NCBI GenBank assembly: GCA_015657435.1 | Contig: JADLKH010000004.1 | Location: 473,662 to 494,139 of the forward strand | DNA from: Synergistales bacterium | GTDB taxonomy: Bacteria; Synergistota; Synergistia; Synergistales; 79-D21 | DNA length: 20,478 nt | Direction: 5' to 3' | Part shown: piece after piece, positions 8,499-15,068 of the stretch | Numbering within the stretch: position 1 is the stretch's first letter | How the letters are laid out: every line of letters begins with the position of its first letter | Notes under the pieces: model-generated | The model's input: only the letters and a program-made list of their open reading frames with translations | What the model was told of the DNA's origin: nothing | The model's database searches: none | Position numbers and translations under genes: made by a program

Positions 8499-9047
8499 TC
8501 AGCAGACCCTGTCCCAGTCCTTTCCGTTGTAGCGGGCCAAACCGAGAGTGCCCAGGTCGAAAAAGAGCAGCCCGACTTCAAGATGGCCTGCCTCTACCGC
8601 GGCCTTGACCGCCGGATGGGTGGAAATGCGTTCGAACTGCCGGATGCCCGAGGCCTTGATGGCGCTGTCCAGGTCGCAACCGTCGAAGCATTCCTCGCAG
8701 AGCCAGTCGACGAGCCCGGGGGAGTCGAGGTGTTCCTTGTGCTCGACGGCCTTGACGGCCCCGCAGTCGGAATGGGCCAGCACGACGAGAGAGCCGACCT
8801 TCAGGTGGTTGACCGCGTACTCCACGGCGCAGGCCACGGAAGGGTCGTCCAGCCGACAGACGTTGCCGACATTCCGGAGAACGAACAGTTCCCCCGGCTT
8901 GGCCGAGAAGATCGCTTCGGGGATGATCCGGCTGTCCGAGCAGGAGACGACCAGGGTGTGGGGCGCCTGTCCTTTAGCCAGCCGCCCGTACGCTTCACGA
9001 TCTGCGGTTTTCTTGAATTCGCGGTATCCGTCCAGGATTCTTTCCAA
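8499..9047 (-). CDS. Beta-class carbonic anhydrase
   Basis: This zinc enzyme interconverts CO2 and bicarbonate in the cytoplasm. The 182-residue protein has the complete beta-class active site: C36, D38 and R40 in CSDSR, and H92 and C95 in HSDC. It also has the usual FVLRNVGN and VEYAV blocks. The start is TTG at 9047, chosen because AAGGAGG lies exactly 8 bases upstream. It is the last gene of the minus-strand unit beginning with the EamA gene, 52 bases after the glycosylase stop. The role is probably supply of bicarbonate to carboxylases, or CO2/pH balance. Confidence 0.93.
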   Translation of the reverse strand: MERILDGYREFKKTADREAYGRLAKGQAPHTLVVSCSDSRIIPEAIFSAKPGELFVLRNVGNVCRLDDPSVACAVEYAVNHLKVGSLVVLAHSDCGAVKAVEHKEHLDSPGLVDWLCEECFDGCDLDSAIKASGIRQFERISTHPAVKAAVEAGHLEVGLLFFDLGTLGLARYNGKDWDRVC

Positions 9048-9099
9048 CGGTGTAACCTCCTTCAGCGTTCTTGTCGGTTCGGCCTGAAGCGGCCCCTTT

Positions 9100-9675
9100 C
9101 TACAGCAATTGCACCTGCCGGTGCCGGAAGCAGGACACCAGGTGGTCGTTGACCAGGCCGGCGGACTGGAGGAAGGCGTAGCAGGCGATTGGCCCGAGGA
9201 AGGAAAAGCCCCGGGATTTCATGTCACGGCTGAGGGTTTCCGAGAGGGCCGTTTTCGCGGGAACCTCGGCAATTTCCTTCCAGCGATTGACGACGGGCTG
9301 TCCGTCCACGAACCCCCAAAGATAGGACGCGAAGGAACCGAAAGCCTCCTGTACGGACCGGTAGGCCCGGGCGTTCGAAACGGCCGACTCGACTTTCTTC
9401 CGGTTGCGGATGATTCCCGTATCGCAAAGAATCTCCGCGATCTTTTCCTCCCCGTATGAAGCCACGCTCACCGGGTCGAACCCCTCGAAGGCTCTCCGGT
9501 AGCCCTCCCGCCGCCTGAGGATCGTGATCCAGCTCAGACCCGCCTGGGCGGTTTCGAGCACCAGAAGCTCGAAAAGCGCCCGGTCGTCCCGCAGGGGGAC
9601 TCCCCACTCCCGGTCGTGGTAGTCCAGGCAGAGAGGGTCGTTCCCCGGCCAGGGGCATCGGGTGGTCTCAGGCAT
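9100..9675 (-). CDS. tag: DNA-3-methyladenine glycosylase I
   Basis: This base-excision repair enzyme removes 3-methyladenine from alkylated DNA. The 191-residue length is normal. It starts with CPWPGNDPLCLDYHDREWGVP. The zinc-site residues C7, H20, H178 and C182 keep the same spacings as in E. coli Tag (13 and 4). ETAQAGLSW and GFSFLGP are family blocks. The ATG overlaps the helicase stop as ATGCCTGA, so the two are probably translationally coupled. This gives a small nucleic-acid maintenance pair within the unit. Confidence 0.95.
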   Translation of the reverse strand: MPETTRCPWPGNDPLCLDYHDREWGVPLRDDRALFELLVLETAQAGLSWITILRRREGYRRAFEGFDPVSVASYGEEKIAEILCDTGIIRNRKKVESAVSNARAYRSVQEAFGSFASYLWGFVDGQPVVNRWKEIAEVPAKTALSETLSRDMKSRGFSFLGPIACYAFLQSAGLVNDHLVSCFRHRQVQLL

Positions 9676-11260
9676 CGTTTCCGTCTCCTTCCTCGAATTC
9701 CGGCGCGCTCGTCACGTTCAGCCTTTCGAGCTTTTCCTCGAAACCGTAGACGGTGGCGTCGATCCGGCGCACCGTTTCGTCCAAAGCGTCCATGGCGGAA
9801 AAGCCGTATCCGTCGGGCAGACGGTTGGCGTAGCGTTTCACCTTCAGGAGAGCCTGAAGGTAGTTCCGTTCCTCCTGCTTCAGGATCTCGGCCACGGCCA
9901 GGGCGTTGGGGAAATTTTCGTCAAGAAAGAGCTTCGCGACGGCGATGTTCGCGCTCACCGACATCTCGTCGAACCAGACGTCCGCCAGGATCCGCCGCAG
10001 GCGAGTCCGTTCGTGCGGGCTGGGAAGGCGCCGGATGAAGCGGCTGATGGTCCGGAGCAGGTCTTCCACCTGGCCCAGCACCAGGCCGAAATCCTGGTGG
10101 GGGAGCGAACAGTTCGCCACGAGGCGGGCTTCCTCCTCGGGAGAGGCCTCCCTACGGAGGAGGCGGGCGACCGCGGGCTGGACGGTCACGCGGGCCGGTT
10201 CGCAGGGCGCGTGAAGGATCTCGCGGTAGAGGGATTCGGTGTCGTAGTCGTAGTGCTCCGCTTTGCTTCGTGGGAGAAACGTGACGTAGCCGATGTCGAA
10301 GAAGCCCTTGCGGCCGGCCCGGCCCGACATCTGCAGGAACTCGTTCTTCTTCAGGGGGCCGTCGATGAACTTGGCCATCTGACCGAAGACCACGGTTTCC
10401 GCGGGGAGGTTCACTCCCAGCGACAGGGCGTCCGTTCCCACGACCACGTCGATGATCCGTTCGCGGAAGGCCATCTCCACCAGAAGCTTTTCCTTCGGCA
10501 GGAGGCTTCCGTGGTAGACTCCCACTCCGCGGAGCATGACGCCGGGAACCCATTTCACCTCCAGGATCTGGGCCATCTGCTTCAGCCGGCTCCTGGCGTC
10601 GGCGTGGATCTTCTTTCGCGTCGCGGCGACCTGGTCGGCCAAAAATTCCGCACCCTTGCGGGAAAAGACGAAGACCAGGGCGTCCTTGATCCGGGCGAAC
10701 TTCGTTCCCTTTTTCAGGAAAACCAGTTCCGTGGCCCGTTCGCGGGTCTCGTAGAGGACGAAGTCCCTCCGGGCCATTTCCTGGAGGTATTCCTTGAGCA
10801 CCTCCGGTTCGCCGAAGGTCGCGGACATGACCAGGATTTCCGTCAGGGGATGGGTGGCGCGGATTCCGTCGATGTAGGCCCGGGTCCGGTCGAGGTCGTT
10901 GAAGATGTAGTGGAACTCGTCGACGATGACGCGCCCTACGGGTTTTCTCGCGTACTTCAGGGTGTAGATTTCCATCGTGCAGCAGAGAACCGCTGCGTCG
11001 GCGTTCTTCTTGAAGTCCCCCGTTTCGAGGCCCACGTCGAAGCCCATGCGCTTGAGGTCCAGGTAGCGCTCGTTGGAAAGGGCCTTGATGGGCGCCGTGA
11101 AGATGACGCGGCCCCTGGGCAGGCGGGTCTTTCCCTCCAGGTCCAGCAGGCCCGCCCAGAGGTAGGCCACCCAGGTCTTCCCGCTTCCCGTGGGGGCTGA
11201 GAGGATGGCGCTTCCCCCGTCGATGGCCGCGTAGGCCTTCAGCTGCCAGTCGTAGAACAT
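9668..11260 (-). CDS. Compact Ski2-like DExH helicase
   Basis: This is a superfamily 2 DNA or RNA helicase of 530 residues. Motifs in order: WQLKAY (5-10), Walker A APTGSGKT (22-29), TAPIKALSNERY (55-66), DEFH Walker B (114-117), MSATFG (145-150), YHGSLLP (249-255), GTDALSLGVNLP (275-286) and motif VI QMSGRAGRKGF (310-320). TAPIKALSN and QMSGRAGRKG are typical of the Ski2/Mtr4/Hel308 group. The C-terminal 200 residues are helical, and I see no DSHCT-type domain of Ski2/Mtr4. The start ATG has AAAGGA about 6 bases upstream, and the protein begins right at the motif preceding Walker A, so it looks complete. It overlaps tag by 8 bases. Whether it acts on RNA or DNA is not decidable here. Confidence 0.88.
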   Translation of the reverse strand: MFYDWQLKAYAAIDGGSAILSAPTGSGKTWVAYLWAGLLDLEGKTRLPRGRVIFTAPIKALSNERYLDLKRMGFDVGLETGDFKKNADAAVLCCTMEIYTLKYARKPVGRVIVDEFHYIFNDLDRTRAYIDGIRATHPLTEILVMSATFGEPEVLKEYLQEMARRDFVLYETRERATELVFLKKGTKFARIKDALVFVFSRKGAEFLADQVAATRKKIHADARSRLKQMAQILEVKWVPGVMLRGVGVYHGSLLPKEKLLVEMAFRERIIDVVVGTDALSLGVNLPAETVVFGQMAKFIDGPLKKNEFLQMSGRAGRKGFFDIGYVTFLPRSKAEHYDYDTESLYREILHAPCEPARVTVQPAVARLLRREASPEEEARLVANCSLPHQDFGLVLGQVEDLLRTISRFIRRLPSPHERTRLRRILADVWFDEMSVSANIAVAKLFLDENFPNALAVAEILKQEERNYLQALLKVKRYANRLPDGYGFSAMDALDETVRRIDATVYGFEEKLERLNVTSAPEFEEGDGNDA

Positions 11261-12158
11261 AGGGGTCCTTTCGGAGGGAGACCAGGGCGATGGAAAGGAT
11301 GATCAGCGCGGCGGCAGCCAGTTCGTTGGGGGCTGCCGGGGAGCCCATGGCGAAGAAGGAGAGGGCGAAAGCCGTCACGAGTTCCGATGTCCCGATGACT
11401 CCGGCCGTTGCGGCGGTCACGTGACGGAGGCCAAGGTAGAAGGAAGCGTATCCCACGAGGGTGGCCCCCAGGCTGAGGTAGAGAATCCAGCCGATTTGCA
11501 TCGGGGACAGGACGGCGAGGTCGCTCCAGCCTGTCGTGAAGGTTTTTCCGATGCCCATGATCACGGCTCCGAACAGCATCCCGTAGACGAAGAGGGTGCC
11601 CTGGGGGACGTTGCCTCCCCTGGCGGCCATGCGGGCGAAGAGGGAGTAGAGGGTCATGCCCAGGGCGGACAGGGCGGCCCATCCGAGCCCAGGCAGGGAA
11701 AAGGCCAATCCTCCCGAAAGAAGGGAGGGCAAAACGGCCAGGATCACCGCGAAGAAGATGATGACGGCTCCGGCCACCTCCACGCGCGCGGGCTTTTCCC
11801 CGGTGACGGCGGGGGAAAGAAGGGCGATCAGGAGGGGGTAGGAGAAGAAGATCACTTCAGTCAGGGCCACGGACAGGAAGTTGAGCGACATGAAGAAGCC
11901 GCAATACATGGCCGACACGCCGAAGACGGAATAGAAAAGCAGGAGGGGAAGCTGGGTCCCTTTCAGGCGGAGATTCATGGGCGCTTTCCAGGCCATGAAG
12001 AGAAAGGCCGCGATCCCGGCGAGGAAGGCCCTGCTGAAAACAACGGTCATCGTGTCCGTCCCGGCCAGGGACAGGGCCTTGCCGACCGGGGCCATCGTTC
12101 CCCACAGGATGCCCGCCAGAAGCACGAGCGAAAGTCCTTTCATGTTCGTTCCGGACAC
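10152..12158 (-). CDS. EamA/DMT-family permease; open frame continues into helicase gene
   Basis: This is a drug/metabolite transporter (EamA) protein of the inner membrane. The recognisable protein covers 12158 to about 11268 (297 residues): two repeats of five helices, from MKGLSLVLLAGILWG through GLGWAALSALGMTLYSLFARM to ALIILSIALVSLRK. This is the usual EamA length. The start is taken as GTG at 12158, with GAGGGGG about 7 bases upstream. An ATG at 12143 has a weaker site. Oddly, no stop follows the last helix. The frame stays open for about 1.1 kb inside the helicase gene, in another frame, until 10152, encoding Arg/Pro/Gly-rich sequence that looks like a shadow. A lost stop, a small indel or an assembly error is more likely than a real 668-residue protein. 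Confidence 0.75.
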   Translation of the reverse strand: MSGTNMKGLSLVLLAGILWGTMAPVGKALSLAGTDTMTVVFSRAFLAGIAAFLFMAWKAPMNLRLKGTQLPLLLFYSVFGVSAMYCGFFMSLNFLSVALTEVIFFSYPLLIALLSPAVTGEKPARVEVAGAVIIFFAVILAVLPSLLSGGLAFSLPGLGWAALSALGMTLYSLFARMAARGGNVPQGTLFVYGMLFGAVIMGIGKTFTTGWSDLAVLSPMQIGWILYLSLGATLVGYASFYLGLRHVTAATAGVIGTSELVTAFALSFFAMGSPAAPNELAAAALIILSIALVSLRKDPYVLRLAAEGLRGHRRGKRHPLSPHGKREDLGGLPLGGPAGPGGKDPPAQGPRHLHGAHQGPFQRALPGPQAHGLRRGPRNGGLQEERRRSGSLLHDGNLHPEVREKTRRARHRRRVPLHLQRPRPDPGLHRRNPRHPSPDGNPGHVRDLRRTGGAQGIPPGNGPEGLRPLRDPRTGHGTGFPEKGNEVRPDQGRPGLRLFPQGCGIFGRPGRRDAKEDPRRRQEPAEADGPDPGGEMGSRRHAPRSGSLPRKPPAEGKASGGDGLPRTDHRRGRGNGRPVAGSEPPRGNRGLRSDGQVHRRPPEEERVPADVGPGRPQGLLRHRLRHVSPTKQSGALRLRHRIPLPRDPSRALRTGPRDRPARGRPPPP

Positions 12159-12263
12159 GAGTTTTCCCCCTCGGTGGAAACCGCCGAATTGCACCCCACG
12201 TATTCTCCCACACGTTCGGGATTGTTCCCAGCCTGAATTGGAAAAGAAAAGGCCTCCTCAGTC

Positions 12264-12269
12264 TATAAT
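12264..12269 (+). promoter_or_regulatory. Consensus -10 element upstream of panB
   Basis: A perfect TATAAT lies 54 bases before the panB ATG. TTGGAA at 12238-12243 is the best -35-like hexamer but would need a 20-base spacer. At the normal 17-base spacing the hexamer is GAAAAG. This is a probable panB promoter with an imperfect -35. Confidence 0.5.
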
Positions 12270-12323
12270 CGGAAGGAAGAGGTGGCCTTGTGGCGGCCGG
12301 AAAAAATCGGAAGGGGGATCATC

Positions 12324-13178
12324 ATGGCGAAGAAGAAGGGGCGTCTGGAACTGATGCAGATGAAGCAGGCCGGAGAGAAGGCGGCCTGGATCACGGCGTA
12401 CGATTTTCCCACGGCTTCGTTTGCGGAAGCGGCAGGGATGGACATGATCCTGGTGGGAGACTCGCTGGGCATGGTCGTGCTGGGTTACCAGGGGACGGTG
12501 CCGGTGACGATGGACGACTGCATCCGTCATGCCCAGGCGGTGCGCCGGGGTGCGCCGAACACGTTCTGCATCGGGGACATGCCGTTTTTGAGCTACCAGG
12601 TTTCCGACGAGAAGGCCGTGGAGAACGCGGGCCGCTTTTTGAAGGAAGCGGACATGGACGCGATCAAGCTGGAGGGCGGTCGTCGGGTGGCGGGCCGGAT
12701 CCGTGCGATCACGGACGCGGGGATCCAGGTGATGGGTCACATCGGCCTGACGCCGCAGAGTTCGGGGCAGCTGGGGGGATTCAAGGCCCAGGGGCGTGAC
12801 CCGGACAGCGCGCGGGAGCTGATCAGGGACGCGCTGGCCGTGCAGGAGGCGGGTGCGTACGCGCTGCTGCTGGAGGCGGTTCCGCCGGAGCTGACGGAAT
12901 ACATCTGGAAGAAGCTGACGATCCCGGTGTACTCGATCGGAGCCGGTGAGCCGTGCGACGGCCAGCTGATCATCTGCGGGGACATGCTGGGTCTTTTCCA
13001 GGCGTTCACGCCGAAGTTCGTCAAGAAGTACGCGTCGGTGGCGGAGGTGGAGATCGCGGCCTTCAAGGAATACGTGTCGGACGTGAAGAAGTCCGTGTTC
13101 CCGGCGGACGAGCACGTCTACCACATCCTGAAGGGCAGGGAGGAAGACTTCGCCCGCATGCTCCAGGAGTTCGAATAG
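12324..13178 (+). CDS. panB: 3-methyl-2-oxobutanoate hydroxymethyltransferase (ketopantoate hydroxymethyltransferase)
   Basis: This enzyme catalyses the first committed step of pantothenate/CoA synthesis, transferring a one-carbon unit from methylene-tetrahydrofolate to 2-oxoisovalerate. The 284-residue TIM-barrel protein carries VGDSLGMVVLG with metal ligand D46, then D85 in IGDMPF, E117 in KLEGG and the general base E184 in LLLEAV, matching E. coli D45, D84, E114 and E181. The start at 12324 is supported by AAGGGGG 6 bases upstream; an in-frame ATG at 12282 lacks such a site. panC and panD are not adjacent. By eye the gene prefers G-ending codons (GCG, GTG, CTG, ACG) more than its neighbours. 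Its substrate is a valine-pathway intermediate. Confidence 0.95.
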   Translation: MAKKKGRLELMQMKQAGEKAAWITAYDFPTASFAEAAGMDMILVGDSLGMVVLGYQGTVPVTMDDCIRHAQAVRRGAPNTFCIGDMPFLSYQVSDEKAVENAGRFLKEADMDAIKLEGGRRVAGRIRAITDAGIQVMGHIGLTPQSSGQLGGFKAQGRDPDSARELIRDALAVQEAGAYALLLEAVPPELTEYIWKKLTIPVYSIGAGEPCDGQLIICGDMLGLFQAFTPKFVKKYASVAEVEIAAFKEYVSDVKKSVFPADEHVYHILKGREEDFARMLQEFE

Positions 13179-13190
13179 AGTCTGTCAGGG

Positions 13191-13217
13191 ACCGGGGGCC
13201 TTCGGGCCCCCGGTTTC
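13191..13217 (+). terminator. UUCG-loop hairpin after panB
   Basis: ACCGGGGGCC (13191-13200) and GGCCCCCGGT (13205-13214) form a perfect 10-bp stem with a TTCG tetraloop. Only a short T stretch (TTTC) follows, so termination may be partial, allowing some read-through into the esterase gene 18 bases on. Confidence 0.65.
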
Positions 13218-13234
13218 ATGAGGAGGAATGAACC

Positions 13235-13834
13235 TTGATCCTGAACATCCATGGCTTTCGTTCATGGGGAGCCAACGCCAAAGCGGCCTTCCTGAAGGAA
13301 ACCTTCCCGGAGGTCGAGATCCTTTCTCCCTCCCTGCCGCTATCCCCGCTGGAATCGCTCGCCGTTCTGGAGAAGGCGGTGGACGATTGTCCGGAGCCCT
13401 TGGAGATGATTGTGGGTTCCAGCCTCGGGGGATTCTACGCCTACGTGATGTGCTGCCGCCGCCGGGTCCCTGCGGTCCTGCTCAACCCGGCCGTCGTTCC
13501 GTTCATCCACCTGGCGGAGGCGATCGGACCGGTCGAGAACGTCTACACGAAGGAGATCGCCGAGTGGACCCGGGAGCACTGCCTCGCCCTGAGGGACCTC
13601 TTCTGCGAGAACGCCTACCGGGCCGACGGGCGACTTGTTCACGCCTTCGTCGTCCAGGACGACGAGACGCTGGAGCCGCGGCTTGCCCGGAATTTCTTCC
13701 GCTTCCACGGAACGCTGGTCGAGCTGCCCTGGGGGACTCATCGCTTCGAGGGTCTTGACCGCATCAGGGAGAGTGTGAAAAGGATCTACCTTTTTGGCTC
13801 GCAAGCCGTGAAAGACCGGAGCCTGTTGGATTAA
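13235..13834 (+). CDS. YqiA/UPF0227-like alpha/beta-hydrolase (esterase)
   Basis: This is a small 199-residue alpha/beta-hydrolase of the YqiA type. It starts ILNIHGFRSWGANAKA, close to the family's N-terminal strand and oxyanion region. The nucleophile elbow is GSSLGG with S63. The acid is probably D142 or D143 in VVQDDE, and the catalytic histidine is H169 in GTHRFEG. Known members hydrolyse short acyl esters in vitro, and the physiological substrate is unclear. The start is TTG at 13235, placed 8 bases after AGGAGG (13221-13226). An ATG at 13228 opens a different frame whose product is not hydrolase-like. It probably shares leaky transcription with panB. Confidence 0.82.
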   Translation: MILNIHGFRSWGANAKAAFLKETFPEVEILSPSLPLSPLESLAVLEKAVDDCPEPLEMIVGSSLGGFYAYVMCCRRRVPAVLLNPAVVPFIHLAEAIGPVENVYTKEIAEWTREHCLALRDLFCENAYRADGRLVHAFVVQDDETLEPRLARNFFRFHGTLVELPWGTHRFEGLDRIRESVKRIYLFGSQAVKDRSLLD

Positions 13835-13854
13835 ATAAAGTAACATGCTATCAT
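13826..13854 (+). promoter_or_regulatory. Sigma70-type promoter for the UspA gene
   Basis: TTGGAT (13826-13831) and TATCAT (13849-13854) are separated by exactly 17 bases. The -35 overlaps the last codons of the esterase gene. Transcription would begin near 13861, giving a short leader of roughly 25 bases. Confidence 0.6.
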
Positions 13855-13884
13855 GATAAAACGACAATGAGAGGGGGGATTTCC

Positions 13885-14361
13885 ATGAAAAAGGTGGTTG
13901 TGGCGATCGACGGCAGCGAAACGAGCAGGGCGGTGGTCGATTACGCCCTCTACTACGCGAATCGGGAGATCGACGTGAAGATCGTCTTCCTTCACGTCAT
14001 CGAACCCTACAAGAGCCTCTGGCGCTCCGTGGCCATGAAGCCCTACGAAGACCTCATGGCGGCGGTGGAGGTGAGCTTCAAGAGGTTCGTCGAGGAGGAA
14101 ATGGACAAGATTCCCGCGGACCGGGAAAAGATGTCCCTCGTGACGCGGCTGGGAGTCCCCTACGTGGAAATCGTCCGTTTCGCGGAAGAGGAGGAGGCCG
14201 ACATCATCATGATCGGCCATCGGAGTTCCTTTACCGGCATGGAGCGCTTCCTGGTGGGGAGCGTGGCGGCGAAGGTGGTCGCACACGCGCCGTGCAGCGT
14301 TTTCGTTCACAGGCCCAAGGAGGATCGGACCGTCGCCGCGCCGCTGCCGGCCGATTTCTAG
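13885..14361 (+). CDS. Universal stress protein (UspA family)
   Basis: This is a 158-residue cytoplasmic UspA-fold protein. It opens with KKVVVAIDGSETSRAVVDYAL, the family's first strand and ligand loop, and ends with FLVGSVAAKVVAHAPCSVFVHR. The nucleotide loop before that strand reads GHRSSFTGMERFLVGS, where ATP-binding members usually have G-x2-G-x9-G-(S/T). The second glycine is replaced and there is one extra residue, so ATP binding is uncertain. The ATG at 13885 follows GAGGGGGG by 6 bases; an ATG at 13867 lacks a site. It has its own promoter and converges with the next gene with only 3 bases between stops. Confidence 0.9.
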   Translation: MKKVVVAIDGSETSRAVVDYALYYANREIDVKIVFLHVIEPYKSLWRSVAMKPYEDLMAAVEVSFKRFVEEEMDKIPADREKMSLVTRLGVPYVEIVRFAEEEEADIIMIGHRSSFTGMERFLVGSVAAKVVAHAPCSVFVHRPKEDRTVAAPLPADF

Positions 14362-14364
14362 GCT

Positions 14365-14781
14365 TCAGCGGTCGAAGGAGAACTCCAGCAGGGTCCAGCC
14401 GGATTTCTCTTCCCACCTTTCCAGGACCCTGAAGCGTTTCCGCCCGGCGGGAAGTCCGTCCGCGTCCAGCAGGTCCAGGGGGGCGGAAACTTCCCATGTG
14501 CCGGGCGACGGCTGGCGGATGAAGGCCGGGTTGTAAACGGGAAACAGGATTCGTTCCGTGTGGTCGATGCGGGTTTTCGCGAAGCCGACGGCCTGGTTCC
14601 AGGCTTCGATTCCGGAAATGATCCGCATTGGCGGATTGGAGGGGGAAAGGCGGCCGAATTCGAGGACGGCGATCACTAGGATCGCGGCAAGAAGCCCGAC
14701 AAGCAGGGCAATTCCGCAAAATCCCCTCTGTCTTCCGGGAAGGTCATTTTTTTGCGCCGTGCTGCCCGACGATTTCTTCAT
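14365..14781 (-). CDS. Hypothetical membrane-anchored protein
   Basis: I do not recognise this 138-residue protein. It has a 20-residue polar and basic N-terminus ending in GRQRG, then a hydrophobic stretch from F21 to about residue 42. The soluble part of about 95 residues is rich in Trp, Arg and Glu and would face the periplasm. A basic leader ending in Gly before a Phe-led hydrophobic helix recalls prepilin cleavage sites, but the usual Glu at mature position 5 is missing. It overlaps the upstream HNH-like gene by 38 bases, so the two are likely coupled in the HD-GYP unit. AAGGG lies 7 bases before the ATG. Confidence 0.6.
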   Translation of the reverse strand: MKKSSGSTAQKNDLPGRQRGFCGIALLVGLLAAILVIAVLEFGRLSPSNPPMRIISGIEAWNQAVGFAKTRIDHTERILFPVYNPAFIRQPSPGTWEVSAPLDLLDADGLPAGRKRFRVLERWEEKSGWTLLEFSFDR

Positions 14782-15037
14782 CGCGTGCCCTTGCGCATTG
14801 CAGGCAGAGGATCCGACAGTTTTCAGCCGTAAGGGGACCGGAGGGGTCGATGAGGCGTGCGACCCATTTCTCCGCCCGCTCGGGAAAAAAGAACGTTCGC
14901 GAACACCGGCTGTCTCCCTTCGCGAGGGTCAGGGGACTGCGGCCGTGCCCCCTGCAATCGAGAAGCGAGCATTCGCAGCGTCCTCTTGCCCTGAGAAAGG
15001 CCTCCCTGACGACTTCCGCCGAAAAAAGTCCGGACAT
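14744..15037 (-). CDS. Degenerate HNH-nuclease-like zinc protein
   Basis: This 97-residue protein resembles small HNH proteins. RARGRCECSLLDCRGHGR has an N-terminal Cys set, and ENCRILCLQCARA carries the second CxxC-type zinc knuckle. In related HNH proteins the block between them has a WxAHHI-like strand followed by NCRxLCxxCH. Here the corresponding segment reads WVARLI, and the residue after the last Cys pair is Ala rather than His, so the usual catalytic histidines are missing. The ATG at 15037 follows GGAGG with good spacing; the longer open frame to 15184 has no such support. It starts 31 bases after the HD-GYP stop. The fold call is moderate, and loss of nuclease activity is inferred. 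Confidence 0.6.
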   Translation of the reverse strand: MSGLFSAEVVREAFLRARGRCECSLLDCRGHGRSPLTLAKGDSRCSRTFFFPERAEKWVARLIDPSGPLTAENCRILCLQCARARDEEIVGQHGAKK

Positions 15038-15068
15038 GTTCACTTCCTCCGTTTCTCTCCGGAAAAGG

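Noticed and set aside
9662..11200. A 512-codon plus-strand open frame opposite the helicase
   Set aside because: The helicase on the other strand has all SF2 motifs, while this product shows no motif and has shadow-like composition.
13228..13758. An ATG-start frame of 176 codons overlapping the esterase, 7 bases upstream of its TTG
   Set aside because: The hydrolase motifs (HGFRSWG, GSSLGG, GTHRFEG) are all in the TTG frame. The ATG lies almost on the Shine-Dalgarno site.
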